A stretch of 64,000 bases of DNA from UBA3305 sp002373555 (GTDB lineage Bacteria > Bacillota > Clostridia > Lachnospirales > Lachnospiraceae): the NCBI GenBank assembly GCA_946612455.1, contig CAMOER010000007.1:1-64000 (forward strand), in the 5' to 3' direction. A program made the position numbers and the translations under genes. Of this stretch, positions 17,789 to 26,616 are shown piece after piece (the first letter of the stretch is position 1; every line of letters starts with the position of its first letter). Below the pieces are notes generated by a model. That model saw only the letters and a list, made by a program, of their open reading frames with translations, had not been told where the DNA came from and did no database searches.

Positions 17789-18166
17789 GTGCATAGAAAG
17801 TGGATGGGGAATGAATTAAGGTCCGCCGCCAGCTTACAAAGAGACCATAAAGAGGAGGGATAGTGAAGACAATGCACAGATGAAGCGAAGTCGGGAAGAG
17901 AAATGTCGGTTTGTGTGCATAGAAAGTGGATGGGGAGTGAATTAAGGTCTGCCGCCAGTTTGCAAAGAGACCATAAAGAAGAGGGAGAGTGAAGATAATG
18001 CACGGATGAAGCGAATTCTGGAAGAGAAATGTCGACTTTTGTGCATAGAAAGTGGATGGGGAATGAATTAAGGTCCGCAGCCAGCTTGTAAAGAGACCAT
18101 AAACAAGAAGACAAGTACAGTCTATGCACGAATCAAGAGAATTGAGTTGGAAAATGCGGGGCTGAA
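17789..18166. repeat. Three-copy 126-bp tandem repeat
   Basis: Units begin at 17789, 17915 and 18041, each with GTGCATAGAAAGTGGATGGG, and are exactly 126 bp apart. Copies 1 and 2 are very similar; copy 3 drifts in its second half. Within each unit GTGCAT is answered by ATGCAC about 80 nt later, so a stem is possible. On the minus strand all three stay open (period 42 codons), but the peptide looks like no known protein and has no good ribosome site. It lies in the 730-bp gap before the ABC/Tad gene run. Confidence 0.9.
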
Positions 18167-18209
18167 GTGAAGAATAAAAAACTCTACAATACCAGAATAT
18201 GTCACACAC

Positions 18210-18366
18210 TTTTTGTCGCAAAATTTGTCGCAAATAGTTTGTGGACTTCTGGTGTATCCGGGAATATCCTAAAGGCACCATCGCTGTCTCTCATGAAGAT
18301 CCAAGGACAGGCGCTGACAATCAGGACCAGGGCATCATGAGCGCCGCAAACAAGGTAGTGTCATGA
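18210..18366 (+). other. Direct repeat and possible gene remnant
   Basis: Two copies of TTTGTCGCAAA lie next to each other at about 18210-18236 and could be an operator. After a stop codon the frame 18241-18366 is open for 41 residues (GTG start, VDFWCIREYPKGTIAVSHED and on), with protein-like composition but no ribosome site. It may be the end of a decayed gene. The rest of 18167-18384 shows only the ribosome site of the next gene. Confidence 0.3.
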
Positions 18367-18384
18367 AAAAAGGAGGAAAGAAAG

Positions 18385-18846
18385 ATGAAGAAGCAATCGG
18401 GAATCCGGGCCAGGGCCATCAGCGCCGCGCTGGTCATTTCTCTCGTAGGTCTGGTGGTGACCGTGATCAACCTCGGCATCACACTCTACCGTGTCCGCTA
18501 CGACACGACAAGTATCGATACCGGCAAGACGATGCAGTTCACGTTCACCAGACGTTCGCCGCAGTCGGGCTATGGCACGGTCTCGCTCTCGAAAGGCAAG
18601 ATGAAATACGGGTGGTCGCAGATCGCGGGGAACAAGACATGCAAATATACGCTGAAGTATAAAGCGAGCACATCTTCCCGCTATACGACTGCGAAATCCA
18701 ATGTCAGCTTTTCACAGAACGGAACATACAAAGGCCTGTACAAAATGACGGATTCAAACGGCAGGACAAAATATAACATCCTGCTTATGAAGACTGCCGG
18801 TAAAAAGACCGCTTCCAAGATCCGGCTGGATGTACTTCTCTGTTAA
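18385..18846 (+). CDS. Small exported or membrane-anchored protein of unknown function
   Basis: A 153-residue protein with a strong ribosome site (AAGGAGG, 8-9 nt before ATG). Residues ~8-35 form one hydrophobic segment (AISAALVISLVGLVVTVINL) after a basic start, so it is a signal peptide or membrane anchor. The rest is Lys/Ser/Thr-rich and strand-like (TGKTMQFTFTRR, TVSLSKGKMKYGW, NVSFSQNGTYKGLYK), with no motif I recognise. Its stop overlaps the next start (TAATG), coupling it to the first ABC protein. By position it could be the substrate or the extracytoplasmic partner of the transporters; that is inference. Confidence 0.7.
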   Translation: MKKQSGIRARAISAALVISLVGLVVTVINLGITLYRVRYDTTSIDTGKTMQFTFTRRSPQSGYGTVSLSKGKMKYGWSQIAGNKTCKYTLKYKASTSSRYTTAKSNVSFSQNGTYKGLYKMTDSNGRTKYNILLMKTAGKKTASKIRLDVLLC

Positions 18847-20654
18847 TGATATCAGGCAGGCAGACAGATGAAATGCCATACGGCGATGGCGGCGGGATCT
18901 GCATGGGAGCCCGGCAGGGAGACGGTGAAAACACGAGACGTCTCTCCCGGGATGGCACAGGAAGCCGGAGTGCGGGGGAGGAGCGGGAGATACCGCGTGT
19001 GATCCTCTTTACGGGCGGCTGCGGAAGCGGGAAGACGACCTTCGCCAGAAAGCTGTTCGCAGAATTGCAGCAGGAGGGTATTCGGACAGTCTATGCCGCG
19101 CAGCAGAATGCCTATCTGCTTGACAGGGATACGGCAGCGGCGAATATTACGCTTCAGGATGCCTCTGCGGGTGAAACCGAGGAGATGGATCCGGAGGGAG
19201 CGATGTCAGACTGCAACGCCCGGCTGCAGGAACTGGCTGGTGCATTCGCTTTTGAAGGATTACTGCACAGGCAGTGTTCGGAACTCTCCGGCGGGGAGAA
19301 GCGGATTACACAGATCCTGCGCGGGCTGTATCAGATCCGTACGGGCGGTGTTCTGTTCCTGGACGAACCGACGAATGATCTGGACCGGGAACAGACGGAG
19401 CGCCTTATCCGCTTGCTAAATGCCGGGACCGGGATGATGATCATCATTACGCATGATGACCGGCTGACCGGACTGGCGGATGAGATCGTGGAATTTCCGC
19501 TGCAGGGGAATGCGGCCGGGATCCTTTCCGGGATACGCGCAGCTGCCGAAAAGGCGGAAGTCAAACCGGAGTCGGGGAAAACCGCAGGCGGGCAGACGGC
19601 ATTCTTCCGGAAGAGAATGCTGAAAAAGCGTTTGTTCATCACATTTTATACAGTGATGATGCTTTTTGCCGCCTCGGTGTGCACCTTTTACGGCGCTGTT
19701 TCGGCACAGAAAACGGAGCCCGTGATGCCGCTCGGGAATGAGATCGATCTGATCCTGCCGGATTCCGATTACGGTGCGGCCGCACTGACTTCCGGGGCTG
19801 TGCCGGTAAAGCTCCTTGCGGCGCTGTTGGGCGATCTTCCGATCGGGGAGAAGGCGCGGCTGCTGGCGGAAGCACAGGAAAATATCGGCCGGGTCCCGGT
19901 CAATCACGACAGCCTGAAGGATCTGCCGGAGGAATATGTTTCCTGGCCGCTGGAGTATCTGCTCCCGGAAGAACGGACGTACCTGAACATCGTTGAGATG
20001 TACAGCGAACGGTATGCACCGGAGAGCAGGGCAGATCTGTCGGTCCTGTTTTCCGCGGAGGAAGAGCCTGCGGCGGAGAATTCTGTCCCGGCAGAGGAAG
20101 AACTGCTGCGGGAACTCGCGGTACAGACAGCGAAGGAGAATGCCGGTGCCGGGATCACTTATCTTGTGCTCCGGACAGACGGCGGGGGACTGTCTGATTT
20201 CATGGGATCGGAGACATTCCGGGAACTGGCGGATTCGGATGTTTTTATCAAATCACGGGAGACTGTGGAACTCGCGGCACTGATCACCGAAAGGACAAGG
20301 TTGGTGCAGATCGCCGCAGCGTCAGCGGCAGGGGAAGGCATTCTTATGCTGATCTTTCTGATCTCGTATGCGGTGCTGCTGGCGGCCGGCAGGAAACTGT
20401 TCCTGGTCATGCGTGATGCCGGCTTAGGAAAGGAGGCTGTCTTGCAGACGGCCGGGCAGGCGCACAGGGCAGGAGCCGCGCGGTTCATCCTGCTGTCCGC
20501 ATCGATAGTTCTCTGCAGCCTGCTCTGCAGAGGCGGACTGACGGATACAGCCGCGGCTTTTCTGCCTGGTGCGGGAATATCCGAACTCTTTGCCTGTCTG
20601 CTGTCCGTGACGGACAGGATCGTGATCCACAAAATAATGACAGGAGATCTTTAA
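18846..20654 (+). CDS. MacB-like ABC ATPase-permease fusion, subunit A
   Basis: A 602-residue protein. After ~50 low-complexity residues comes a compact ABC ATPase: Walker A GGCGSGKTT (57-65), Q-loop AAQQNAY, signature LSGGEKR (~146), Walker B VLFLDEPTNDLD (~168) and H-loop THDD (~203). Then one membrane helix (~262-283), an extracytoplasmic part of ~220 residues, and three C-terminal helices (~490-590). This order, ATPase then helix, large outside domain and three helices, matches type VII (MacB/FtsX-like) transporters, which work on extracytoplasmic substrates. The start overlaps the previous stop; ATG at 18903 is an alternative. The ATPase lacks the usual first strands with the A-loop, which is unusual. 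It probably pairs with the next protein. Confidence 0.8.
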   Translation: MISGRQTDEMPYGDGGGICMGARQGDGENTRRLSRDGTGSRSAGEEREIPRVILFTGGCGSGKTTFARKLFAELQQEGIRTVYAAQQNAYLLDRDTAAANITLQDASAGETEEMDPEGAMSDCNARLQELAGAFAFEGLLHRQCSELSGGEKRITQILRGLYQIRTGGVLFLDEPTNDLDREQTERLIRLLNAGTGMMIIITHDDRLTGLADEIVEFPLQGNAAGILSGIRAAAEKAEVKPESGKTAGGQTAFFRKRMLKKRLFITFYTVMMLFAASVCTFYGAVSAQKTEPVMPLGNEIDLILPDSDYGAAALTSGAVPVKLLAALLGDLPIGEKARLLAEAQENIGRVPVNHDSLKDLPEEYVSWPLEYLLPEERTYLNIVEMYSERYAPESRADLSVLFSAEEEPAAENSVPAEEELLRELAVQTAKENAGAGITYLVLRTDGGGLSDFMGSETFRELADSDVFIKSRETVELAALITERTRLVQIAAASAAGEGILMLIFLISYAVLLAAGRKLFLVMRDAGLGKEAVLQTAGQAHRAGAARFILLSASIVLCSLLCRGGLTDTAAAFLPGAGISELFACLLSVTDRIVIHKIMTGDL

Positions 20655-22535
20655 ATGAAGATCATTCGTTTTACAGACGGCGGAGCCGGCCGGCTCAGGT
20701 GTCCGGGCGGGCTTTCGCTCGCGAACAGGGGAATCTATCTGGTGACCGGCGCGAACGGCAGCGGCAAGACTACGCTGATGCGGTCGCTGGTATTCGGTGA
20801 TAATGATGCGGAATTCGAATCCGCTCCCCAGCAAAGTGCGTATGAAACGAACAGGAACGATCTGTTTGCTTATGTCCCGCAGCAGGTGCCTGCGTATGAC
20901 ATCAGTGTATACGAATATCTCGGCATGCAGTCGGCTGCCGATCGGGATGCGGAAATCTATGAATTGGCTGGCAGGCTCGCGCTTGATATCAGCCTGCTTT
21001 CCGCCCGGCTGGATTCCGTCAGCGGCGGTGAGCGGATGAAATGCGCGCTGATCCGGGCATTTCGAAAACATACGCCGTATATTTTTCTGGACGAACCGAC
21101 CAACCATATGGATGACAATACGGCAGAGCGGCTTACAGCGCTTCTGGAGGAAAAGGCCAGGTCCTGCACTGTAGTGATCATTACCCATGATCCCAGAGTC
21201 CGCTTTCGGGAATACAGCCGGATCCGTGTCTCCGATTTTTCTGTAACGGAAGAAGAAGCAGGCAGAGAACGCAATACGGAAATGCCTGCTTCCTGCGGGA
21301 AACCGGCCATCGGCAGATTGATTATCCGGCTGGCTGCGGGGAAATACAGAAAGCTGTGCATGCTGCTGACGGTGCTGTTCCTGCTGGCGGCATTTCTGGC
21401 AGACTATCTGGTGCTGACGGGATTGTATGCAAAAAGCCAGTCCTCCGCACCCGGCCGGATCCTGGCCTACAGCGCAGAGCAGATCCTGGGGGATCTGAAT
21501 CTTACCTATGCAAAGGAGGCAGGGATCGATCTTGCGGGAGCCGATCCCGAACGAAGCATTACCCTGCAGGATATACCGGCGATCGCTGATCTTGCGGGCG
21601 TAAACGAAGTGTATATCCTGGATGAAGTCGAAGCGGAGAGCAGGCTGGATGAGATCGCAGCCTATGAGGATCCGGAAGGAAAACAGGCGTACAGCGCACC
21701 GGAAATCTCCGTGCCTGTGGAGATCGCCGCAGATTTCGCGGATGTGAGCGGATACGGAAATCTGTTCTCGCTGAAGTATGGTGCCGCGCCTGAAAATGGC
21801 AGCCGGCAGATCGCGATGTCTGAATCGATTGCAGCATATTATCTGCCCGGCGTGGCGGCAGAGAATGCAGTCGGGCAGACGGTCGCTGTCTTCGGTGAAA
21901 CCTATGAGATATCCGGCGTCACAGAGTACGATTTCGTCTGGCGTTCCTTTGATGCTGAAACGGAGGGGATCTATTACCGCTATGACCGGAACAGCTTCTA
22001 TGAAATAAAGGAAAGGATCGCAGAAGCCCGGGAAGCGGCGGATTATCTGGATACGCAGACGATGGATCATACACTGATCCTGTGCGATCCGGCCCGCGAG
22101 GAAGAAGTGCTGGCACAGCTGATCAGCAGGTATCCCGCGGCAAACTATACATCGAAGATCTTCGGAGAGAAATGGGATGCCGCACATAACCGCAAGCTGA
22201 TGCTCCTTCTGCTGGCGGCAAATCTGGCCGCAGCGGTGCTGTTCGGCCTGTGGCTCCGGTATGTGGAGTCCGGGGCGGCTGCTGCCGAACAGGAAAGGAT
22301 CCGGGATTTCTGCGAATATCATATCATCGCGGATGAACAGAGGATCCGCCGTGCGTTCGGAACTGCACAGATCGTGCCGGATATCCTGTTCGCGGGTGTG
22401 TTTATTGTCATTTCGGCAGCCGTTGGGGAGCCTGCCGGACCGCTCATGCTTGCAGTCAGTGCAGGCGCTGCCGGTATTCTTCTCACACGTATAGCGCGGA
22501 GGATCCTTCCGCCGCGGAAAATGGCGAAGGTATGA
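20655..22535 (+). CDS. MacB-like ABC ATPase-permease fusion, subunit B
   Basis: A 626-residue protein starting directly after the previous stop codon. The ATPase domain has Walker A TGANGSGKTT (~30-39), Q-loop YVPQQVPAYD, signature VSGGERMK (~122), Walker B YIFLDEPTNHMDD (~145) and H-loop ITHDPR. One membrane helix follows (~232-258), then ~250 extracytoplasmic residues and three helices (~512-615). The design is the same as that of the upstream protein but the sequences are clearly different, so a heterodimer is likely. The stop overlaps the start of the M50 protease gene (ATGA). Substrate unknown; by analogy with known two-protein exporters paired with M50 proteases it could handle a peptide. 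Confidence 0.82.
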   Translation: MKIIRFTDGGAGRLRCPGGLSLANRGIYLVTGANGSGKTTLMRSLVFGDNDAEFESAPQQSAYETNRNDLFAYVPQQVPAYDISVYEYLGMQSAADRDAEIYELAGRLALDISLLSARLDSVSGGERMKCALIRAFRKHTPYIFLDEPTNHMDDNTAERLTALLEEKARSCTVVIITHDPRVRFREYSRIRVSDFSVTEEEAGRERNTEMPASCGKPAIGRLIIRLAAGKYRKLCMLLTVLFLLAAFLADYLVLTGLYAKSQSSAPGRILAYSAEQILGDLNLTYAKEAGIDLAGADPERSITLQDIPAIADLAGVNEVYILDEVEAESRLDEIAAYEDPEGKQAYSAPEISVPVEIAADFADVSGYGNLFSLKYGAAPENGSRQIAMSESIAAYYLPGVAAENAVGQTVAVFGETYEISGVTEYDFVWRSFDAETEGIYYRYDRNSFYEIKERIAEAREAADYLDTQTMDHTLILCDPAREEEVLAQLISRYPAANYTSKIFGEKWDAAHNRKLMLLLLAANLAAAVLFGLWLRYVESGAAAAEQERIRDFCEYHIIADEQRIRRAFGTAQIVPDILFAGVFIVISAAVGEPAGPLMLAVSAGAAGILLTRIARRILPPRKMAKV

Positions 22536-23008
22536 TTCTTGTATACACCTATCTGCTGATCCTGCTGCATCTGTGCGTGCATGAACTGGGGCACGCTGCA
22601 GCCGCGCATCTGATCGGCGCAACGATCCTCCGGGTAAAGATCGGCGGGGGTGAACCGGTCCTTTCGATCGGCAGATTTGATCTTGCGCTCTGGATCACGG
22701 GCGGCAGTACGGATATTGCCGCGGATGATCTGGCGGGGAAAACTATCCTGCAGAAACTGTTTTTCTTTGCAGGCGGGACAGCGGCGGAGCTCATCTTATG
22801 GCTGATGCTGTCCGCTGTATTGGACGGTCTTTACGATGTCATCAGCACCGCCTGTTTTTTTGTACTCGTTTTTACGAATAACTGTCCGTTTTTGCCCGGA
22901 TCCGACCTGCAGGAGTTTCTGGCTTCCGTTTCAATGGAACGGCCGGAATGCCGGATTGACCCGGCAGAGGCGGGAACGGGCCGGCGAGACGAAGAGGATC
23001 AGCAATGA
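22532..23008 (+). CDS. Small M50-family (site-2-protease-like) membrane metalloprotease
   Basis: A 158-residue, mostly hydrophobic protein with HELGH at residues 17-21 inside the first membrane helix and a second-site motif NNCPFLPGSDLQEF (~residues 115-130) that matches the NxxPxxD part of M50 proteases and would supply the third zinc ligand. This is a minimal version of the family, which cleaves substrates within the membrane. It is coupled on both sides: the start overlaps the upstream ABC gene (ATGA) and the stop overlaps the CpaF start (ATGA). M50 proteins next to two ABC parts are known from the YydHIJ peptide system of Bacillus subtilis; a similar role is inference. Confidence 0.78.
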   Translation: MILVYTYLLILLHLCVHELGHAAAAHLIGATILRVKIGGGEPVLSIGRFDLALWITGGSTDIAADDLAGKTILQKLFFFAGGTAAELILWLMLSAVLDGLYDVISTACFFVLVFTNNCPFLPGSDLQEFLASVSMERPECRIDPAEAGTGRRDEEDQQ

Positions 23009-24231
23009 CGGAAGATGAACTGCGGGCTGCCGTTCAGCAAAGGATCAGTCCGCTCACGGAAGTGACGGATACGGATGTGCGGGCACAGATCGACAGACTG
23101 CTGCTGGAGGACCCGGAAGCTTCCAGAATGCCTGTAAAAGAACGGCTGCTGCTGCGGAAAAAACTGTTTGACTCGCTGCGGCGCCTGGATATTCTGCAGC
23201 AGCTTCTGGAGGATGATTCCGTAACGGAGATCATGGTCAACGGTCCGGAAAAGATCTTTGTGGAACGCGCCGGACGGCTGGAGCGATGGGATAAGCGTTT
23301 TACAGGCACAGACAGGCTGTCCGATGTGATCCAGCAGATCGTGAGCCGGGTGAACCGCGCGGTCAACACAGCATCCCCGATCGTCGATGCCAGACTGGAG
23401 GACGGTTCCCGGGTGAATGCCGTCCTGCCGCCGGTCGCACCGGACGGTCCAATCCTCACGATCCGCAGATTCCCGAAAGATCCGCTGGTCATGAGCGGTC
23501 TGATCAGAGGGGACAGCATATCCGCGGAGGCGGCGGAATTTCTGGAGATCATGGTGCGCTGCGGATATAACCTGTTTATTTCGGGCGGCACCGGATCCGG
23601 AAAGACAACTTTTCTGAATGCGCTGTCGGCGTATATTCCGGAGACGGAGCGGATCATCACGATCGAGGACTCGCTGGAACTGCAGATCCAGAACATTCCG
23701 AACCTGGTCCGACTGGAGACCCGGAACCGGAATGCCGAGGGCATGGGGGAGATCACGATCCGCGACCTGATCCGAACGGCCCTCCGCATGCGCCCGGACC
23801 GCATTCTCGTGGGGGAGGTCAGAGGTGCGGAGGCGCTGGATATGCTCCAGGCTTTCAACACCGGACACGATGGGTCTCTCAGCACCGCGCACGCGAATTC
23901 GCCGGAAGATCTTTTATCCCGGCTTGAAACGATGGTGCTGATGGCCGGCGAGCTCCCGCTGCCCGCTGTCAGGGCGCAGATCGCTTCCGCTGTCGATATC
24001 CTGATCCATCTTGCCAGGCTTCACGACGGCAGCAGAAAAGTGATGGAAATCAGAGAGGTAGGCGAATATCAGGATGGCCGGATCTTTACGCATCCCCTTT
24101 ACTGCCGGTCGGAAGAAACAAACCGGCTTGAACGGACGGGAGAAAAGCTTCAGCGAACCGGGAAGCTCTTCCGGAACGGCAGCGAAAACGACCGGAAACG
24201 ATTACAGGAACTGCTCGCTGACACCGGCTGA
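23005..24231 (+). CDS. cpaF: Tad pilus assembly ATPase (CpaF/TadA)
   Basis: A 408-residue secretion ATPase that drives pilin polymerisation from the cytoplasmic face. Seen: an N-terminal domain with VTEIMVNGPEKIFVER (~72-87), IVDARLEDGSRVNAV, Walker A GGTGSGKTT (~194-202), Asp box (ITIEDSLELQ), Walker B ILVGEVRG (~267) and His box STAHANSPEDLLSR (~292). The length and motif order are those of TadA/CpaF. The start overlaps the M50 protease gene (ATGA), which places the Tad genes in the same transcript as the ABC proteins. The C-terminus overruns the usual end by about 30 basic residues. Confidence 0.95.
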   Translation: MTEDELRAAVQQRISPLTEVTDTDVRAQIDRLLLEDPEASRMPVKERLLLRKKLFDSLRRLDILQQLLEDDSVTEIMVNGPEKIFVERAGRLERWDKRFTGTDRLSDVIQQIVSRVNRAVNTASPIVDARLEDGSRVNAVLPPVAPDGPILTIRRFPKDPLVMSGLIRGDSISAEAAEFLEIMVRCGYNLFISGGTGSGKTTFLNALSAYIPETERIITIEDSLELQIQNIPNLVRLETRNRNAEGMGEITIRDLIRTALRMRPDRILVGEVRGAEALDMLQAFNTGHDGSLSTAHANSPEDLLSRLETMVLMAGELPLPAVRAQIASAVDILIHLARLHDGSRKVMEIREVGEYQDGRIFTHPLYCRSEETNRLERTGEKLQRTGKLFRNGSENDRKRLQELLADTG

Positions 24232-24235
24232 ATCG

Positions 24236-24934
24236 GTGCTGACGGCAGCGGCCGGGATCCTGCTGCTCTATGCCGTGGGAAGACTGTTCTACCGGAGCAG
24301 CGCCGCAGCGGTCATGATGTCTCCGCTGATCCTTGTCCTGCTTCGTTATGTACGAAAAGTGAAAGGCGAGAACCGGCGGCAGAGACTGACCGTTCAGTTC
24401 AGGGACGGTGCGCTTTCCGTGGCGGCGGCGATGACATCCGGCTATTCAGTCGAAAATGCATTCCGGACAGCGGCGGAGGAAATGTGTCTCCTGTACGGGG
24501 AGGACGGGATCATTACAACGGAATTCCGCCAGATCCTGCGAAAGATCGAACTGAACGAGACTGCGGAGGACGCAGTCCGGGATCTGGCTTTCCGGAGCGG
24601 CTGCAGGGAGATACAGCAGTTTGCGGATGTTTTCTCTGCCGCCAAAAGATCAAGCGGTCAAATCGCACCGGTCCTGAAGGATACGGCGGACTGGATCTCC
24701 CGAAGGATCGCCGTGCAGGAAGAGATTCGCACACTGATCGCCGCCAAAAGGCTGGAACAGAGGATCATGTGTGTGATGCCGGCGGGGATCCTGGTGTATA
24801 TCAATCTGGGCGATCCGGGGTTTACGGATCCGCTGTACGGGACGATTGCGGGCAGGATTATTATGACGCTCTGTCTGATCGTTTATGCGGCCGCATTCTG
24901 CCTGGGTGAGCGGATCATGAGAACAGAGGTCTGA
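24236..24934 (+). CDS. Tad pilus inner membrane protein TadB (type II secretion F domain)
   Basis: A protein of about 232 residues with two N-terminal helices (LTAAAGILLLYAVGRLFY; AAAVMMSPLILVLLRYV), a cytoplasmic T2SF domain (QFRDGALSVAAAMTSGYSVENAF; ADVFSAAKRSSGQIAPVL) and two C-terminal helices. TadB and TadC form the membrane platform for the Flp pilus. The start is uncertain: GTG 24236, four bases after the cpaF stop, fits the domain; an upstream in-frame ATG at 24074 would overlap cpaF by about 160 nt and add low-complexity residues. No clear ribosome site precedes the GTG, so translation may be coupled to cpaF. Confidence 0.85.
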   Translation: MLTAAAGILLLYAVGRLFYRSSAAAVMMSPLILVLLRYVRKVKGENRRQRLTVQFRDGALSVAAAMTSGYSVENAFRTAAEEMCLLYGEDGIITTEFRQILRKIELNETAEDAVRDLAFRSGCREIQQFADVFSAAKRSSGQIAPVLKDTADWISRRIAVQEEIRTLIAAKRLEQRIMCVMPAGILVYINLGDPGFTDPLYGTIAGRIIMTLCLIVYAAAFCLGERIMRTEV

Positions 24935-24935
24935 T

Positions 24936-26291
24936 GTGAAAAAAGGACGGAAAAGGAGAACGAAGTATTTTTTCGCGGATCTCTGGTACGGCATGCGCCG
25001 GAAACTGGGACTTGCGGCCGTATCGGAATCAAGAATCCTGCGTGTGCGCAGACTCGATCCGGGCTGTGATCCGGCGGAAATTATCCGGCAGGAGGATAAT
25101 GACAGACTCCGGCTGGCACTCGGGTGTGCAGCCGCGGGGATCCTGCTGGCGGTTCTTTCGGCGTTCACGGCCGGTACGGATTACTATACTTCCCTGTCCA
25201 GACCGGATTACGGCGAAGAGGAAGAATTTCATCTGCTGAAAACGGAGTATGAAGGGAAGGTCTATGAAGTTCCGGTGACAGTCGGCGGCAGACGGTATTC
25301 CGCGCAGGAATGGGAAACATTGAAGCAGGAGGCTTATAAAAATGTAACAGACGCCGCGCTGCGGGATAATCCGGACTGGCAGCACATTTCCGGAGATCTG
25401 GATCTTGCGGAAGATACGGGCATCCCCGGGATCACCGCAGAATGGGAAAGCGGGGATCCGGAGATCATAGCTTTTGACGGAAGCCTTCCGGAAATCGGAG
25501 AGGAACGGCTGCCGGCCAAAACGGATCTGTACGTGACGATACTGCATGAAGATCTCGAATGGAAAACGAAGATCGAAGCGGTCCGGTACCCTTCCGCGAA
25601 GAACCCGGATGCGCAGACTGTTCAAAACCTCTCGGATGCAGTCGCCGAAGCGGAAAAAGACCGTACCGGCGAAGAACTGCAGCTTCCCGCAGCAAGCGGC
25701 GGCGGGACGGTCCGGTATCTGCGTGAGGATACTGTTTCGCCCGTGTTATTTGCAGCGCTCGGAATCATCCTGGCAGTTTGCATACTGCTTCTTCCGGAGC
25801 AGAGAAGGGCGGAAAAGATCCGGGAACGCGAGGCAGAGCTGGTCCGCGCGTATCCGGAGATCGTCAGTATGCTGGCAGTCCTGATGGGCGCAGGCATGAC
25901 GGTGCGCAGCGCATGGACCGAGATCGCTTCCGGATACAGCGGAATGCAGGATCACGGTATGGAGCAGAAAACAGTCTACGAAGAAATGACTTATGCCGTG
26001 CGGGCTCTGGACAAGGGAGAACGGGAGGAGGATGTGTATACGGAATTCGGCAGGAGATGCGGTCTGACGTCTTATATGCGCCTCGCCGGTTTGCTGTCCT
26101 CCAATGTCAGGCTCGGTAGTGCGGGACTGCTGCCGCTGCTGCAGGCAGAGGCAGATCAGGCGCTCGAAGAGCGGATGCGGAATGCGAGACGATATGGTGA
26201 GGAAGCGTCCGCAAAGCTGCTCGCGCCGATGATGCTGCTTCTGCTGGTGGTCCTCGTGCTTCTCGTCGCGCCGGCGATGATGACGTTTTAA
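24936..26291 (+). CDS. Tad pilus inner membrane protein TadC with extracytoplasmic insertion
   Basis: A 451-residue protein starting with GTG just after the tadB stop. The C-terminal third is a normal TadC/T2SF domain (RAYPEIVSMLAVLMGAGMTVRSAW; LRLAGLLSSNVRLG-like segment; final helix LAPMMLLLLVVLVLLVAPA). Between the first helix (~60-78) and the second (~262-282) lies an extra ~180-residue hydrophilic segment with strand-like parts (YEVPVTVGGRRYSAQEWETL; ITAEWESGDPEIIAFDG) that should be outside the membrane. Classical TadC proteins are about 300 residues long and lack this insert. It may contact the pilus base or wall. Confidence 0.87.
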   Translation: MKKGRKRRTKYFFADLWYGMRRKLGLAAVSESRILRVRRLDPGCDPAEIIRQEDNDRLRLALGCAAAGILLAVLSAFTAGTDYYTSLSRPDYGEEEEFHLLKTEYEGKVYEVPVTVGGRRYSAQEWETLKQEAYKNVTDAALRDNPDWQHISGDLDLAEDTGIPGITAEWESGDPEIIAFDGSLPEIGEERLPAKTDLYVTILHEDLEWKTKIEAVRYPSAKNPDAQTVQNLSDAVAEAEKDRTGEELQLPAASGGGTVRYLREDTVSPVLFAALGIILAVCILLLPEQRRAEKIREREAELVRAYPEIVSMLAVLMGAGMTVRSAWTEIASGYSGMQDHGMEQKTVYEEMTYAVRALDKGEREEDVYTEFGRRCGLTSYMRLAGLLSSNVRLGSAGLLPLLQAEADQALEERMRNARRYGEEASAKLLAPMMLLLLVVLVLLVAPAMMTF

Positions 26292-26379
26292 GGAAACCGG
26301 AAGTTTGTCCTCCCGGGGCCGGCAGTACCGGGGAGTCCGCTGCATACCCTCTGGGGTTTTATGAAAGGATATAGGGAAA

Positions 26380-26610
26380 ATGATTTCAGAAAAAATGTCA
26401 GAAATGTTGTTATGGTTTCATATGCTCATGTTCAGGCTCTTCGGCGGCCTGGAAGCCTTCCGGGAGGACGACCGCGGCGTCGGCGTTGTTGAGATCATCC
26501 TGATCCTCGTCCTGATCGCGCTTGTGCTCATTTTTAAAACACAGCTCACAAGCCTTACCGGCACGATCTTCAAGACGATTACGAAGAATGCAAAACAGGT
26601 GCTGAATTAA
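26380..26610 (+). CDS. flp: Flp-type IVb prepilin
   Basis: A 76-residue pilin precursor. A 33-residue leader ends in DDRG, followed by VGVVEIILILVLIALVLIFK: cleavage after G33 would put the conserved Glu at +5 of the mature protein, as expected for class IV prepilins, before one hydrophobic helix and a short tail. The leader is longer than in many Flp pilins. AAGGATATAGGG upstream provides the ribosome site. It is the only obvious major pilin in the operon; the 88-bp gap before it holds a CCCGG...CCGGG inverted sequence that could stabilise or attenuate the message. Confidence 0.9.
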   Translation: MISEKMSEMLLWFHMLMFRLFGGLEAFREDDRGVGVVEIILILVLIALVLIFKTQLTSLTGTIFKTITKNAKQVLN

Positions 26611-26616
26611 AGGCGT

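Noticed and set aside
17789..18166. CRISPR array
   Set aside because: The units are head to tail without unique spacers and much longer than CRISPR repeats; no cas genes are near.
17707..18281. Minus-strand repeat peptides (140 and 168 codons) over the 126-bp array
   Set aside because: Open only because the period is divisible by three; Cys/Leu-rich composition, no ribosome site, and two different frames are equally open.
18385..18846. Lactococcin-972-type bacteriocin
   Set aside because: A small exported protein beside ABC genes suggested it, but the body lacks the Trp/Tyr pattern of that family and the associated large membrane protein type is different.
20424..22622. Minus-strand frame of 732 codons opposite the second ABC gene
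   Set aside because: High GC leaves few stops on the opposite strand; no known domain, and the + strand has clear Walker motifs.
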